Source: Clusia tigrina (taxonomy: Eukaryota; Arthropoda; Insecta; Diptera; Clusiidae). From it: 64,000 nucleotides of DNA. Below, in pieces: positions 23,997 through 36,539 of this stretch (its first letter is position 1; each line of letters opens with the position of its first letter). The stretch spans positions 1,426,001-1,490,000 of the forward strand of contig CAKKTE020000052.1 of NCBI GenBank assembly GCA_920105625.2. The letters run 5' to 3'. The notes under the pieces were generated by a model. That model saw only the letters and a program-made list of their open reading frames with translations, did not search any database and was not told the DNA's origin. A program made the translations under genes and the position numbers.

Positions 23997-26152
23997 GAAG
24001 TTTTATCAGTGTTTGATATGGGACTGAAGGATAGCATAGCTTTGAGCGATAGCTTAAATTGGCAAGAGGCTCGAGTACTTTATTGTTTCAAAATTTCAAG
24101 GTTTTATGACGCTCCAGTAAAAAGTTACAAGCATTTGTATGTTGCAAACTTTGATAGGTGTAGGACGTACCATATAGAAGTTAGGGCCATTTGAAGTTTT
24201 ATCAGTGTTTGATTTTTGACTCAAGGGTAGCATAGCTTTGAGCGATAACTTAAATTGACAAGAGGCTCGAGTACTTTATTGTTACAAAATTTCAAGGTTT
24301 TATGACGCTCCAGTAAAAAGTTACAAGCATTTGTATGTTGCAAACTTTGATAGGTGTAGGACGTACCGTATAGAAGTTAGGGCCATTTGAAGTTTTATCA
24401 GTGTTTGTTTGGGGACTCAAGGGTAGCATAGCTTTGAGCGATAGCTTAAATTGACAAGAGGCTCGAGTACTTTATTGTTACAAAATTTCAAGGTTTTATG
24501 ACTCTCCAGTAAAAAGTTACAAGCATTTGAATGTTGCAAACTTTGTTAGGTGTAGGACGTACTGTATAGAAGTTAGGGCCATTTGAAGTTTTATCAGTGT
24601 TTGATTTGGGACTCAAGGGTAGCATAGCTTTGAGCGATAGCTTAAATTGACAAGAGGCTCGTGTACTTTATTGTTACAAAATGTCAAGGTTTTATGACGC
24701 TCCAGTAAAAAGTTACAAGCATTTGTATGTTGCAAACTTTGATAGGTGTAGGACGTACCATATAGAAGTTAGGGCCATTAGAAGTTTTATCAGTGTTTGA
24801 TTTGGGACTCAAGGGTAGCATAGCTTTGAGCGATAAATTAAATTGACAAGAGGCTCGAGTACTTTATTGTTACAAAATTTCAAGGTTTTATGACGCTCCA
24901 GTAAGAAGTTACAAGCATTTGTATGTTGCAAACTTTGATAGGTGTAGGACGTACCGTATATAAGTTAGGGCCATTTGAAGTTTTATCATTGTCTGAATTG
25001 GGACTCAAGGGTAGCATAACTTTGAGCGATAGCCTAAATAGACAAGAGGCCCGAGTACTTTATTGTTACAAAATTTCAAGGTTTTATGACGCTCCAGTAA
25101 AAAGTTACAAGCATTTGTATGTTGCAAACTTTGATAGGTATAGGACGTACCGTATAGAAGTTAGGGCCATTTGAAGTTTTATCAGTGTTTGATTTGGGAC
25201 CGAAGGATAGCATAGCTTTGAGCGATAGCTTAAATTGACAAGAGGCTCGAGTACTTTATTGTTTCAAAATTTCAAGGTTTTATGACGCTCCAGTAAAAAG
25301 TTACAAGCATTTGTATGTTGCAAACTTTGGTAGGTGTAGGACGTACCATATAGAAGTTAGGGCCATTTGAAGTTTTATCAGTGTTTGATTTTTGACTCAA
25401 GGGTAGCATAGCTTTGAGCGATAACTTAAATTGACAAGAGGCTCGAGTACTTTATTGTTACAAAATTTCAAGGTTTTATGACGCTCCAGTAAAAAGTTAC
25501 AAGCATTTGTATGTTGCAAACTTTGATAGGTGTAGGACGTACCGTATAGAAGTTAGGGCCATTTGAAGTGTTATCAGTGTTTGTTTGGGGACTCAAGGGT
25601 AGCATAGCTTTGAGCGATAGCTTAAATTGACAAGAGGCTCGAGTACTTTATTGTTACAAAATTTCAAGGTTTTATGACGCTCCAGTAAAAAGTTACAAGC
25701 ATTTGTATGTTGCAAACTTTGTTAGGTGTAGGACGTACTGTATAGAAGTTAGGGCCATTTGAAGTTTTATCAGTGTTTGATTTGGGACTCAAGGGTAGCA
25801 TAGCTTTGAGCGATAGCTTAAATTGACAAGAGGCTCGAGTACTTTATTGTTACAAAATTTCAAGGTTTTATGACTCTCCAGTAAAAAGTTACAAGCATTT
25901 GTATGTTGCAAACTTTGATAGGTGTAGGACGTACCGTATAGAAGTTAGGGCCATTTGAAGTGTTATCAGTGTTTGTTTGGGGACTCAAGGGTAGCATAGC
26001 TTTGAGCGATAACTTAAATTGACAAGAGGATCGAGTAATTTATTGTTACAAAATTTCAAGTTTCTATGACGCTCCAGTAAACAGTTACAAGCATTTGTAT
26101 GTTGCAAACTTTGATAGGTGTAGGACGTACCGTATAGAAGTTAGGGCCATTT
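23997..26152 (+). repeat. 11-monomer segment, first copy (2156 bp)
   Basis: It begins with a GATATGGG/TTGGCAAG monomer. The first nine monomers are matched at 26153-27916 with private variants (CTCGTGTACT, AAAATGTC, CCATTAGAAG, GGGACCGAAGG, TTTGGTAGG). The last two (25761 and 25957) are mosaics. 25957 has a TTTGTTTGGGG left part and an ATCGAGTAAT/TTTCTA/AAACAGTT right part like 23801, so the boundary was reworked after or during duplication. Confidence 0.75.
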
Positions 26153-29100
26153 GAAGTTTTATCAGTGTTTGATATGGGACTGAAGGATAGCATAGCTTTG
26201 AGCGATAGCTTAAATTGGCAAGAGGCTCGAGTACTTTATTGTTTCAAAATTTCAAGGTTTTATGACGCTCCAGTAAAAAGTTACAAGCATTTGTATGTTG
26301 CAAACTTTGATAGGTGTAGGACGTACCATATAGAAGTTAGGGCCATTTGAAGTTTTATCAGTGTTTGATTTTTGACTCAAGGGTAGCATAGCTTTGAGCG
26401 ATAACTTAAATTGACAAGAGGCTCGAGTACTTTATTGTTACAAAATTTCAAGGTTTTATGACGCTCCAGTAAAAAGTTACAAGCATTTGTATGTTGCAAA
26501 CTTTGATAGGTGTAGGACGTACCGTATAGAAGTTAGGGCCATTTGAAGTTTTATCAGTGTTTGTTTGGGGACTCAAGGGTAGCATAGCTTTGAGCGATAG
26601 CTTAAATTGACAAGAGGCTCGAGTACTTTATTGTTACAAAATTTCAAGGTTTTATGACTCTCCAGTAAAAAGTTACAAGCATTTGAATGTTGCAAACTTT
26701 GTTAGGTGTAGGACGTACTGTATAGAAGTTAGGGCCATTTGAAGTTTTATCAGTGTTTGATTTGGGACTCAAGGGTAGCATAGCTTTGAGCGATAGCTTA
26801 AATTGACAAGAGGCTCGTGTACTTTATTGTTACAAAATGTCAAGGTTTTATGACGCTCCAGTAAAAAGTTACAAGCATTTGTATGTTGCAAACTTTGATA
26901 GGTGTAGGACGTACCATATAGAAGTTAGGGCCATTAGAAGTTTTATCAGTGTTTGATTTGGGACTCAAGGGTAGCATAGCTTTGAGCGATAAATTAAATT
27001 GACAAGAGGCTCGAGTACTTTATTGTTACAAAATTTCAAGGTTTTATGACGCTCCAGTAAGAAGTTACAAGCATTTGTATGTTGCAAACTTTGATAGGTG
27101 TAGGACGTACCGTATATAAGTTAGGGCCATTTGAAGTTTTATCATTGTCTGAATTGGGACTCAAGGGTAGCATAACTTTGAGCGATAGCCTAAATAGACA
27201 AGAGGCCCGAGTACTTTATTGTTACAAAATTTCAAGGTTTTATGACGCTCCAGTAAAAAGTTACAAGCATTTGTATGTTGCAAACTTTGATAGGTATAGG
27301 ACGTACCGTATAGAAGTTAGGGCCATTTGAAGTTTTATCAGTGTTTGATTTGGGACCGAAGGATAGCATAGCTTTGAGCGATAGCTTAAATTGACAAGAG
27401 GCTCGAGTACTTTATTGTTTCAAAATTTCAAGGTTTTATGACGCTCCAGTAAAAAGTTACAAGCATTTGTATGTTGCAAACTTTGGTAGGTGTAGGACGT
27501 ACCATATAGAAGTTAGGGCCATTTGAAGTTTTATCAGTGTTTGATTTTTGACTCAAGGGTAGCATAGCTTTGAGCGATAACTTAAATTGACAAGAGGCTC
27601 GAGTACTTTATTGTTACAAAATTTCAAGGTTTTATGACGCTCCAGTAAAAAGTTACAAGCATTTGTATGTTGCAAACTTTGATAGGTGTAGGACGTACCG
27701 TATAGAAGTTAGGGCCATTTGAAGTGTTATCAGTGTTTGTTTGGGGACTCAAGGGTAGCATAGCTTTGAGCGATAGCTTAAATTGACAAGAGGCTCGAGT
27801 ACTTTATTGTTACAAAATTTCAAGGTTTTATGACGCTCCAGTAAAAAGTTACAAGCATTTGTATGTTGCAAACTTTGTTAGGTGTAGGACGTACTGTATA
27901 GAAGTTAGGGCCATTTGAAGTTTTATCAGTGTTTGATTTGGGACTCAAGGGTAGCATAGCTTTGAGCGATAGCTTAAATTGACAAGAGGCTCGAGTACTT
28001 TGTTGTTACAAAATTTCAAGGTTTTATGACGCTCCAGTAAAAAGTTACAAGCATTTGTATGTTGCAAACTTTGATAGGTGTAGGACGTACCATATAGAAG
28101 TTAGGGCCATTTGAAGTTTTATCAGTGTTTGATTTGGGACTCAAGGGTAGCATAGCTTTGAGCGATAAATTAAATTGACAAGAGGCTCGAGTACTTTATT
28201 GTTACAAAATTTCAAGGTTTTATGACGCTCCAGTAAAAAGTTACAAGCATTTGTATGTTGCAAACTTTGATAGGTGTAGGACGTACCGTATAGAAGTTAG
28301 GGCCATTTGAAGTTTTATCATTGTCTGAATTGGGACTCAAGGGTAGCATAGCTTTGAGAGATAACTTAAATTGACAAGAGGCTCGAGTACTTTATTGTTA
28401 CAAAATTTCAAGGTTTTATGACGCTCCAGGAAAGAGTTACAAGCATTTATATGTGGCAAACTTTGATAGGTGTAGGACGTACCGTATAGAAGTAAGGGCC
28501 ATTTGAAGCTTTATCAGTGTTTGATTTGGGACTCAAGGGTAGCATAGCTTTGAGCGATAACTTAAATTGACAAGAGGATCGAGTACTTTATTGTTACAGA
28601 ATTTCAAGTTTCTATGACGCTCCAGTAAAAAGTTACAAGCATTTGTATGTTGCAAACTTTGATAGGTGTAGGACGTACCGTATAGAAGTTAGGGCCATTT
28701 GAACTTTTATCAGTGTTTGATTTGGGACTGAAGGATAGCATAGCTTTGAGCGATAGCTTAAATTGACAAGAGGCTCGAGTACTTTATTGTTTCAAAATTT
28801 CAAGGTTTTATGACGCTCCAGTAAGAAGTTACAAGCATTTGTATGTTGCAAACTTTGATAGGTGTAGGACGTACCGTATAGAAGTTAGGGCCATTTGAAG
28901 TTTTATCATTGTCTGAATTGGGACTCAAGGGTAGCATAACTTTGAGCGATAGCCTAAATAGACAAGAGGCCCGAGTACTTTATTGTTACAAAATTTCAAG
29001 GTTTTATGACGCTCCAGTAAAAAGTTACAAGCATTTGTATGTTGCAAACTTTGATAGGTATAGGACGTACCGTATAGAAGTTAGGGCCATTTGAAGTTTT

Positions 29101-30072
29101 ATCAGTGTTTGATTTTTGACTCAAGGGTAGCATAGCTTTGAGCGATAACTTAAATTGACAAGAGGCTCGAGTACTTTATTGTTACAAAATTTCAAGGTTT
29201 TATGACGCTCCAGTAAAAAGTTACAAGCATTTGTATGTTGCAAACTTTGATAGGTGTAGGACGTACTGTATAGAAGTTAGGGCCATTTGAAGTTTTATCA
29301 GTGTTTGATTTGGGACTCAAGGGTAGCATAGCTTTGAGCGATAGCTTAAATTGACAAGAGGCTCGAGTACTTTATTGTTACAAAATGTCAAGGTTTTATG
29401 ACGCTCCAGTAAAAAGTTACAAGCATTTGTATGTTGCAAACTTTGATAGGTGTAGGACGTACCATATAGTAGTTAGGGCCATTTGAAGTTTTATCAGTGT
29501 TTGATTTGGGACTCAAGGGTAGCATAGCTTTGAGCGATAAATTAAATTGACAAGAGGCTCGAGTACTTTATTGTTACAAAATTTCAAGGTTTTATGACGC
29601 TCCAGTAAGAAGTTACAAGCATTTGTATGTTGCAAACTTTGATAGGTGTAGGACGTACCGTATAGAAATTAGGGCCATTTGAAGTTTTATCATTGTCTGA
29701 ATTGGGACTCAAGGGTAGCATAACTTTGAGCGATAGCCTAAATAGACAAGAGGCCCGAGTACTTTATTGTTACAAAATTTCAAGGTTTTATGACGCTCCA
29801 GTAAAAAGTTACAAGCATTTGTATGTTGCAAACATTGATAGGTATAGGACGTACCGTATAGAAGTTAGGGCCATTTGAAGTTTTATCAGTGTTTGATTTG
29901 GGACTGAAGGATAGCATAGCTTTGACCGATAGCTTAAATTGACAAGAGGCTCGAGTACTTTATTGTTTCAAAATTTCAAGGTTTTATGACGCTACAGTAA
30001 AAAGTTACAAGCATTTGTATGTTGCAAACTTTGATAGGTGTAGGACGTACCGTATAGAAGTTAGGGCCATTT
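26153..30072 (+). repeat. 20-monomer higher-order unit, first copy (3920 bp)
   Basis: The length is exactly 20 x 196, with no net indel. Markers in order include TTGGCAAG, CTCGTGTACT, GTAAGAAG with TATATAAG, GGGACCGAAGG, GAAGTGTTATC, TTGTTGTTAC, GGAAAGAG, GTTACAGAAT, GAACTTTTATC, TATAGTAG, ACATTGATAGG and TGACCGATAGC. All recur 3920 bases later in the same order. Confidence 0.88.
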
Positions 30073-33000
30073 GAAGTTTTATCATTGTCTGAATTGGGAC
30101 TCAAGGGTAGCATAGCTTTGAGCGATAGCTTAAATTGGCAAGAGGCTCGAGTACTTTATTGTTTCAAAATTTCAAGGTTTTATGACGCTCCAGTAAAAAG
30201 TTACAAGCATTTGTATGTTGCAAACTTTGATAGGTGTAGGACGTACCATATAGAAGTTAGGGCCATTTGAAGTTTTATCAGTGTTTGATTTTTGACTCAA
30301 GGGTAGCATAGCTTTGAGCGATAACTTAAATTGACAAGAGGCTCGAGTACTTTATTGTTACAAAATTTCAAGGTTTTATGACGCTCCAGTAAAAAGTTAC
30401 AAGCATTTGTATGTTGCAAACTTTGATAGGTGTAGGACGTACCGTATAGAAGTTAGGGCCATTTGAAGTTTTATCAGTGTTTGTTTGGGGACTCAAGGGT
30501 AGCATAGCTTTGAGCGATAGCTTAAATTGACAAGAGGCTCGAGTACTTTATTGTTACAAAATTTCAAGGTTTTATGACTCTCGAGAAAAAAGTTACAAGC
30601 ATTTGAATGTTGCAAACTTTGTTAGGTGTAGGACGTATCGTATAGAAGTTAGGGCCATTTGAAGTTTTATCAGTGTTTGATTTGGGACTCAAGGGTAGCA
30701 TAGCTTTGAGCGATAGCTTAAATTGACAAGAGGCTCGTGTACTTTATTGTTACAAAATGTCAAGGTTTTATGACGCTCCAGTAAAAAGTTACAAGCATTT
30801 GTATGTTGCTAACTTTGATAGGTGTAGGACGTACCATATAGAAGTTAGGGCCATTAGAAGTTTTATCAGTGTTTGATTTGGGACTCAAGGGTAGCATAGC
30901 TTTGAGCGATAAATTAAATTGACAAGAGGCTCGAGTACTTTATTGTTACAAAATTTCAAGGTTTTATGACGCTCCAGTAAGAAGTTACAAGCATTTGTAT
31001 GTTGCAAACTTTGATAGGTGTAGGACGTACCGTATATAAGTTAGGGCCATTTGAAGTTTTCTCATTGTCTGAATTGGGACTCAAGGGTAGCATAACTTTG
31101 AGCGATAGCCTAAATAGACAAGAGGCCCGAGTACTTTATTGTTACAAAATTTCAAGGTTTTATGACGCTCCAGTAAAAAGTTACAAGCATTTGTATGTTG
31201 CAAACTTTGATAGGTATAGGACGTACCGTATAGAAGTTAGGGCCATTTGAAGTTTTATCAGTGTTTGATTTGGGACCGAAGGATAGCATAGCTTTGAGCG
31301 ATAGCTTAAATTGACAAGAGGCTCGAGTACTTTATTGTTTCAAAATTTCAAGGTTTTATGACGCTCCAGTAAAAAGTTACAAGCATTTGTATGTTGCAAA
31401 CTTTGGTAGGTGTAGGACGTACCATATAGAAGTTAGGGCCATTTGAAGTTTTATCAGTGTTTGATTTTTGACTCAAGGGTAGCATAGCTTTGAGCGATAA
31501 CTTAAATTGACAAGAGGCTCGAGTACTTTATTGTTACAAAATTTCAAGGTTTTATGACGCTCCAGTAAAAAGTTACAAGCATTTGTATGTTGCAAACTTT
31601 GATAGGTGTAGGACGTACCGTATAGAAGTTAGGGCCATTTGAAGTGTTATCAGTGTTTGTTTGGGGACTCAAGGGTAGCATAGCTTTGAGCGATAGCTTA
31701 AATTGACAAGAGGCTCGAGTACTTTATTGTTACAAAATTTCAAGGTTTTATGACGCTCCAGTAAAAAGTTACAAGCATTTGTATGTTGCAAACTTTGTTA
31801 GGTGTAGGACGTACTGTATAGAAGTTAGGGCCATTTGAAGTTTTATCAGTGTTTGATTTGGGACTCAAGGGTAGCATAGCTTTGAGCGATAGCTTAAATT
31901 GACAAGAGGCTCGAGTACTTTGTTGTTACAAAATTTCAAAGTTTTATGACGCTCCAGTAAAAAGTTACAAGCATTTGTATGTTGCAAACTTTGATAGGTG
32001 TAGGACGTACCATATAGAAGTTAGGGCCATTTGAAGTTTTATCAGTGTTTGATTTGGGACTCAAGGGTAGCATAGCTTTGAGCGATAAATTAAATTGACA
32101 AGAGGCTCGAGTACTTTATTGTTACAAAATTTCAAGGTTTTATGACGCTCCAGTAAAAAGTTACAAGCATTTGTATGTTGCAAACTTTGATAGGTGTAGG
32201 ACGTACCGTATAGAAGTTAGGGCCATTTGAAGTTTTATCATTGTCTGAATTGGGACTCAAGGGTAGCATAGCTTTGAGAGATAACTTAAATTGACAAGAG
32301 GCTCGAGTACTTTATTGTTACAAAATTTCAAGGTTTTATGACGCTCCAGGGAAGAGTTACAAGCATTTATATGTGGCAAACTTTGATAGGTGTAGGACGT
32401 ACCGTATAGAAGTAAGGGCCATTTGAAGCTTTATCAGTGTTTGATTTGGGACTCAAGGGTAGCATAGCTTTGAGCGATAACTTAAATTGACAAGAGGATC
32501 GAGTACTTTATTGTTACAGAATTTCAAGTTTCTATGACGCTCCAGTAAAAAGTTACAAGCATTTGTATGTTGCAAACTTTGATAGGTGTAGGACGTACCG
32601 TATAGAAGTTAGGGCCATTTGAACTTTTATCAGTGTTTGATTTGGGACTGAAGGATAGCATAGCTTTGAGCGATAGCTTAAATTGACAAGAGGCTCGAGT
32701 ACTTTATTGTTTCAAAATTTCAAGGTTTTATGACGCTCCAGTAAGAAGTTACAAGCATTTGTATGTTGCAAACTTTGATAGGTGTAGGACGTACCGTATA
32801 GAAGTTAGGGCCATTTGAAGTTTTATCATTGTCTGAATTGGGACTCAAGGGTAGCATAACTTTGAGCGATAGCCTAAATAGACAAGAGGCCCGAGTACTT
32901 TATTGTTACAAAATTTCAAGGTTTTATGACGCTCCAGTAAAAAGTTACAAGCATTTGTATGTTGCAAACTTTGATAGGTATAGGACGTACCGTATAGAAG

Positions 33001-33992
33001 TTAGGGCCATTTGAAGTTTTATCAGTGTTTGATTTTTGACTCAAGGGTAGCATAGCTTTGAGCGATAACTTAAATTGACAAGAGGCTCGAGTACTTTATT
33101 GTTACAAAATTTCAAGGTTTTATGACGCTCCAGTAAAAAGTTACAAGCATTTGTATGTTGCAAACTTTGATAGGTGTAGGACGTACTGTATAGAAGTTAG
33201 GGCCATTTGAAGTTTTATCAGTGTTTGATTTGGGACTCAAGGGTAGCATAGCTTTGAGCGATAGCTTAAATTGACAAGAGGCTCGAGTACTTTATTGTTA
33301 CAAAATGTCAAGGTTTTATGACGCTCCAGTAAAAAGTTACAAGCATTTGTATGTTGCAAACTTTGATAGGTGTAGGACGTACCATATAGTAGTTAGGGCC
33401 ATTTGAAGTTTTATCAGTGTTTGATTTGGGACTCAAGGGTAGCATAGCTTTGAGCGATAAATTAAATTGACAAGAGGCTCGAGTACTTTATTGTTACAAA
33501 ATTTCAAGGTTTTATGACGCTCCAGTAAGAAGTTACAAGCATTTGTATGTTGCAAACTTTGATAGGTGTAGGACGTACCGTATAGAAATTAGGGCCATTT
33601 GAAGTTTTATCATTGTCTGAATTGGGACTCAAGGGTAGCATAACTTTGAGCGATAGCCTAAATAGACAAGAGGCCCGAGTACTTTATTGTTACAAAATTT
33701 CAAGGTTTTATGACGCTCCAGTAAAAAGTTACAAGCATTTGTATGTTGCAAACATTGATAGGTATAGGACGTACCGTATAGAAGTTAGGGCCATTTGAAG
33801 TTTTATCAGTGTTTGATTTGGGACTGAAGGATAGCATAGCTTTGACCGATAGCTTAAATTGACAAGAGGCTCGAGTACTTTATTGTTTCAAAATTTCAAG
33901 GTTTTATGACGCTACAGTAAAAAGTTACAAGCATTTGTATGTTGCAAACTTTGATAGGTGTAGGACGTACCGTATAGAAGTTAGGGCCATTT
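30073..33992 (+). repeat. 20-monomer higher-order unit, second copy (3920 bp)
   Basis: It matches the previous 3920 bp, with about ten differences noticed by eye (for example TCTCGAGAAAAAAG near 30577, TTTTCTCATTG near 31059, GGGAAGAG near 32348). The first monomer (30073) has the GTCTGAATTGGGACTC left end of the monomer at 33993 joined to the TTGGCAAG/GTTTC remainder of 26153, with the switch at monomer 36-42. That is the duplication junction. Confidence 0.88.
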
Positions 33993-35951
33993 GAAGTTTT
34001 ATCATTGTCTGAATTGGGACTCAAGGGTAGCATAACTTTGAGCGATAGCCTAAATAGACAAGAGGCTCGAGTACTTTATTGTTACAAAATTTCAAGGTTT
34101 TATGACGCTCCAGTAAGAAGTTACAAGCATTTGTATGTTGCAAACTTTGATAGGTGTAGGACGTACCGTATACAAGTTAGGGCCATTTGAAGTTTTATCA
34201 TTGTCTGAATTGGGACTCAAGGGTAGCATAACTTTGAGCGATAGCCTAAATAGACAAGAGGCCCGAGTACTTTATTGTTACAAAATTTCAAGGTTTTATG
34301 ACGCTCCAGTAAAAAGTTACAAGCATTTGTATGTTGCAAACTTTGATAGGTATAGGACATACCGTAGAGAAGTTAGGGCCATTTGAAGTTTTATCAGTGT
34401 TTGATTTTTGACTCAAGGGTAGCATAGCTTTGAGCGATAACTTAAATTGACAAGAGGCTCGAGTACTTTATTGTTAGAAAATTTCAAGGTTTTATGACGC
34501 TCCAGTAAAAAGTTACAAGCATTTGTATGTTGCAAACTTTGATAGGTGTAGGACGTACCGTATAGAAGTTAGGGCCATTTGAAGTGTTATCAGTGTTTGT
34601 TTGGGGACTCAAGGGTAGCATAGCTTTGAGCGATAGCTTAAATTGACAAGAGGCTCGAGTACTTTATTGTTACAAATTTTAAGGTTTTATGACGCTCCAG
34701 TAAAAAGTTACAAGCATTTGTATGTTGCAAACTTTGTTAGGTGTAGGACGTACTGTATAGAAGTTAGGGCCATTTGAAGTTTTATCAGTGTTTGATTTGG
34801 GACTCAAGGGTAGCATAGCTTTGAGCGATAGCTTAAATTGACAAGAGGCTCGAGTACTTTGTTGTTACAAAATTTCAAGGTTTTATGACGCTCCAGTAAA
34901 AAGTTACAAGCATTTGTATGTTGCAAACTTTGATAGGTGTAGGACGTACCATATAGAAGTTAGGGCCATTTGAAGTTTTATCAGTGTTTGATTTGGGACT
35001 CAAGGGTAGCATAGCTTTGAGCGATAAATTAAATTGACAAGAGGCTCAAGTACTTTATTGTTACAAAATTTCAAGGTTTTATGACGCTCCACTAAAAAGT
35101 TACAAGCATTTGTATGTTGCAAACTTTGATAGGTGTAGGACGTACCGTATAGAAGTTAGGGCCATTTGAAGTTTTATCATTGTCTGAATTGGGACCCAAG
35201 GGTCGCATAGCTTTGAGAGATAACTTAAATTGACAAGAGGCTCGAGTACTTTATTGTTACAAAATTTCAAGGTTTTATGACGCTCCAGGAAAGAGTTACA
35301 AGCATTTATATGTGGCAAACTTTGATAGGTGTAGGACGTACCGTATAGGAGTAAGGGCCATTTGAAGCTTTATCAGTGTTTGATTTGGGACTCAAGGGTA
35401 GCATAGCTTTGAGCGATAGCTTAAATTGACAAGAGGATCGAGTACTTTATTGTTACAGAATTTCAAGGTTTTATGACGCTCCAGTAAAAAGTTACAAGCA
35501 TTTGTATGTTGCAAACTTTGATAGGTATAGGACGTACCGTATAGAAGTTAGGGCCATTTGAAGTTTTATCAGTGTTTGATTTGGGACTCAGGGGTAGCAT
35601 AGCTTTGAGCGATGGCTTAAAGTGACAAGAGGCTCGAGTACTTTATTGTTACAAAATTTCAAGGTTTTATGACGCTCCAGTAAAAAGTCACAAGCATTTG
35701 TATGTTGCAAACTTTGATAGGTGTAGGACGTGCCGTATAGAAGTTAGGGCCATTTGAAGTTTTATCATTGTTTGATTTGGGACTCAAGGGTAGCATAGCT
35801 TTGAGCGATAACTTAAATTGACAAGAGGATCGAGTAATTTATTGTTACAAAATTTCAAGTTTCTATGACGCTCCAGTAAAAAGTTACAAGCATTTGTATG
35901 TTGCAAACTTTGATAGGTGTAGGACGTACCGTATAGAAGTTAGGGCCATTT
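31641..35951 (+). repeat. 22-monomer segment matching 19097-23212
   Basis: This partner of the 19.1-23.2 kb segment overlaps the end of the second 20-monomer unit. It has one extra monomer (33209 and 33405 are separate) and one base fewer near 34676 (ACAAATTTTAAGG). Correspondence ends at 35951, where an ACTGAAGGA/TTGGCAAG monomer replaces the GAAGCTT monomer found at 23213. Confidence 0.78.
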
Positions 35952-36539
35952 GAAGTTTTATCAGTGTTTGATTTGGGACTGAAGGATAGCATAGCTTTGA
36001 GCGATACCTTAAATTGGCAAGAGGCTCGAGTACTTTATTGTTTCAAAATTTCAAGGTTTTATGACGCTCCAGTAAAAAGTTACAAGCATTTGTATGTTGC
36101 AAACTTTGATAGGTGTAGGACGTACCATATAGAAGTTAGGGCCATTTGAAGTTTTATCATTGTTTGATTTTTGACTCAAGGGTAGCATAGCTTTGAGCGA
36201 TAGCTTAAATTGACAAGAGGCTCGAGTACTTTATTGTTACAAAATTTCAAGGTTTTATGACGCTCCAGTAAAAAGTTACAAGCATTTGTATGTTGCAAAC
36301 TTTGTTAGGTGTAGGACGTACTGTATAGAAGTTAGGGCCATTTGAAGTTTTATCAGTGTTTGATTTGGGACTCAAGGGTAGCATAGCTTTGAGCGATAGC
36401 TTAAATTGACAAGAGGCTCGAGTACTTTGTTGTTACAAAATTTCAAGGTTTTATCACGCTCCAGTAAAAAGTTACAAGCATTTGTATGTTGCAAACTTTG
36501 ATAGGTGTAGGACGTACCATATAGAAGTTAGGGCCATTT
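35952..36539 (+). repeat. Three transition monomers
   Basis: These are an ACTGAAGGA/GATACC/TTGGCAAG monomer, a monomer with TTTTTGAC on the left and a standard GATAGC centre with GTTAGG on the right, and a standard monomer with TTGTTGTT and the private TTATCACGC. They separate the 31.6-35.9 kb copy from the 14-monomer duplication. Confidence 0.7.

Noticed and set aside
24923..25174. 83-codon open frame on the plus strand, with near copies at 27079, 30999 and 34135
   Set aside because: It crosses a monomer border in ordinary satellite sequence and exists only because two stops happen to be lost. Its copies are explained by duplication of the DNA, and I see no promoter, splice signal or recognisable domain.
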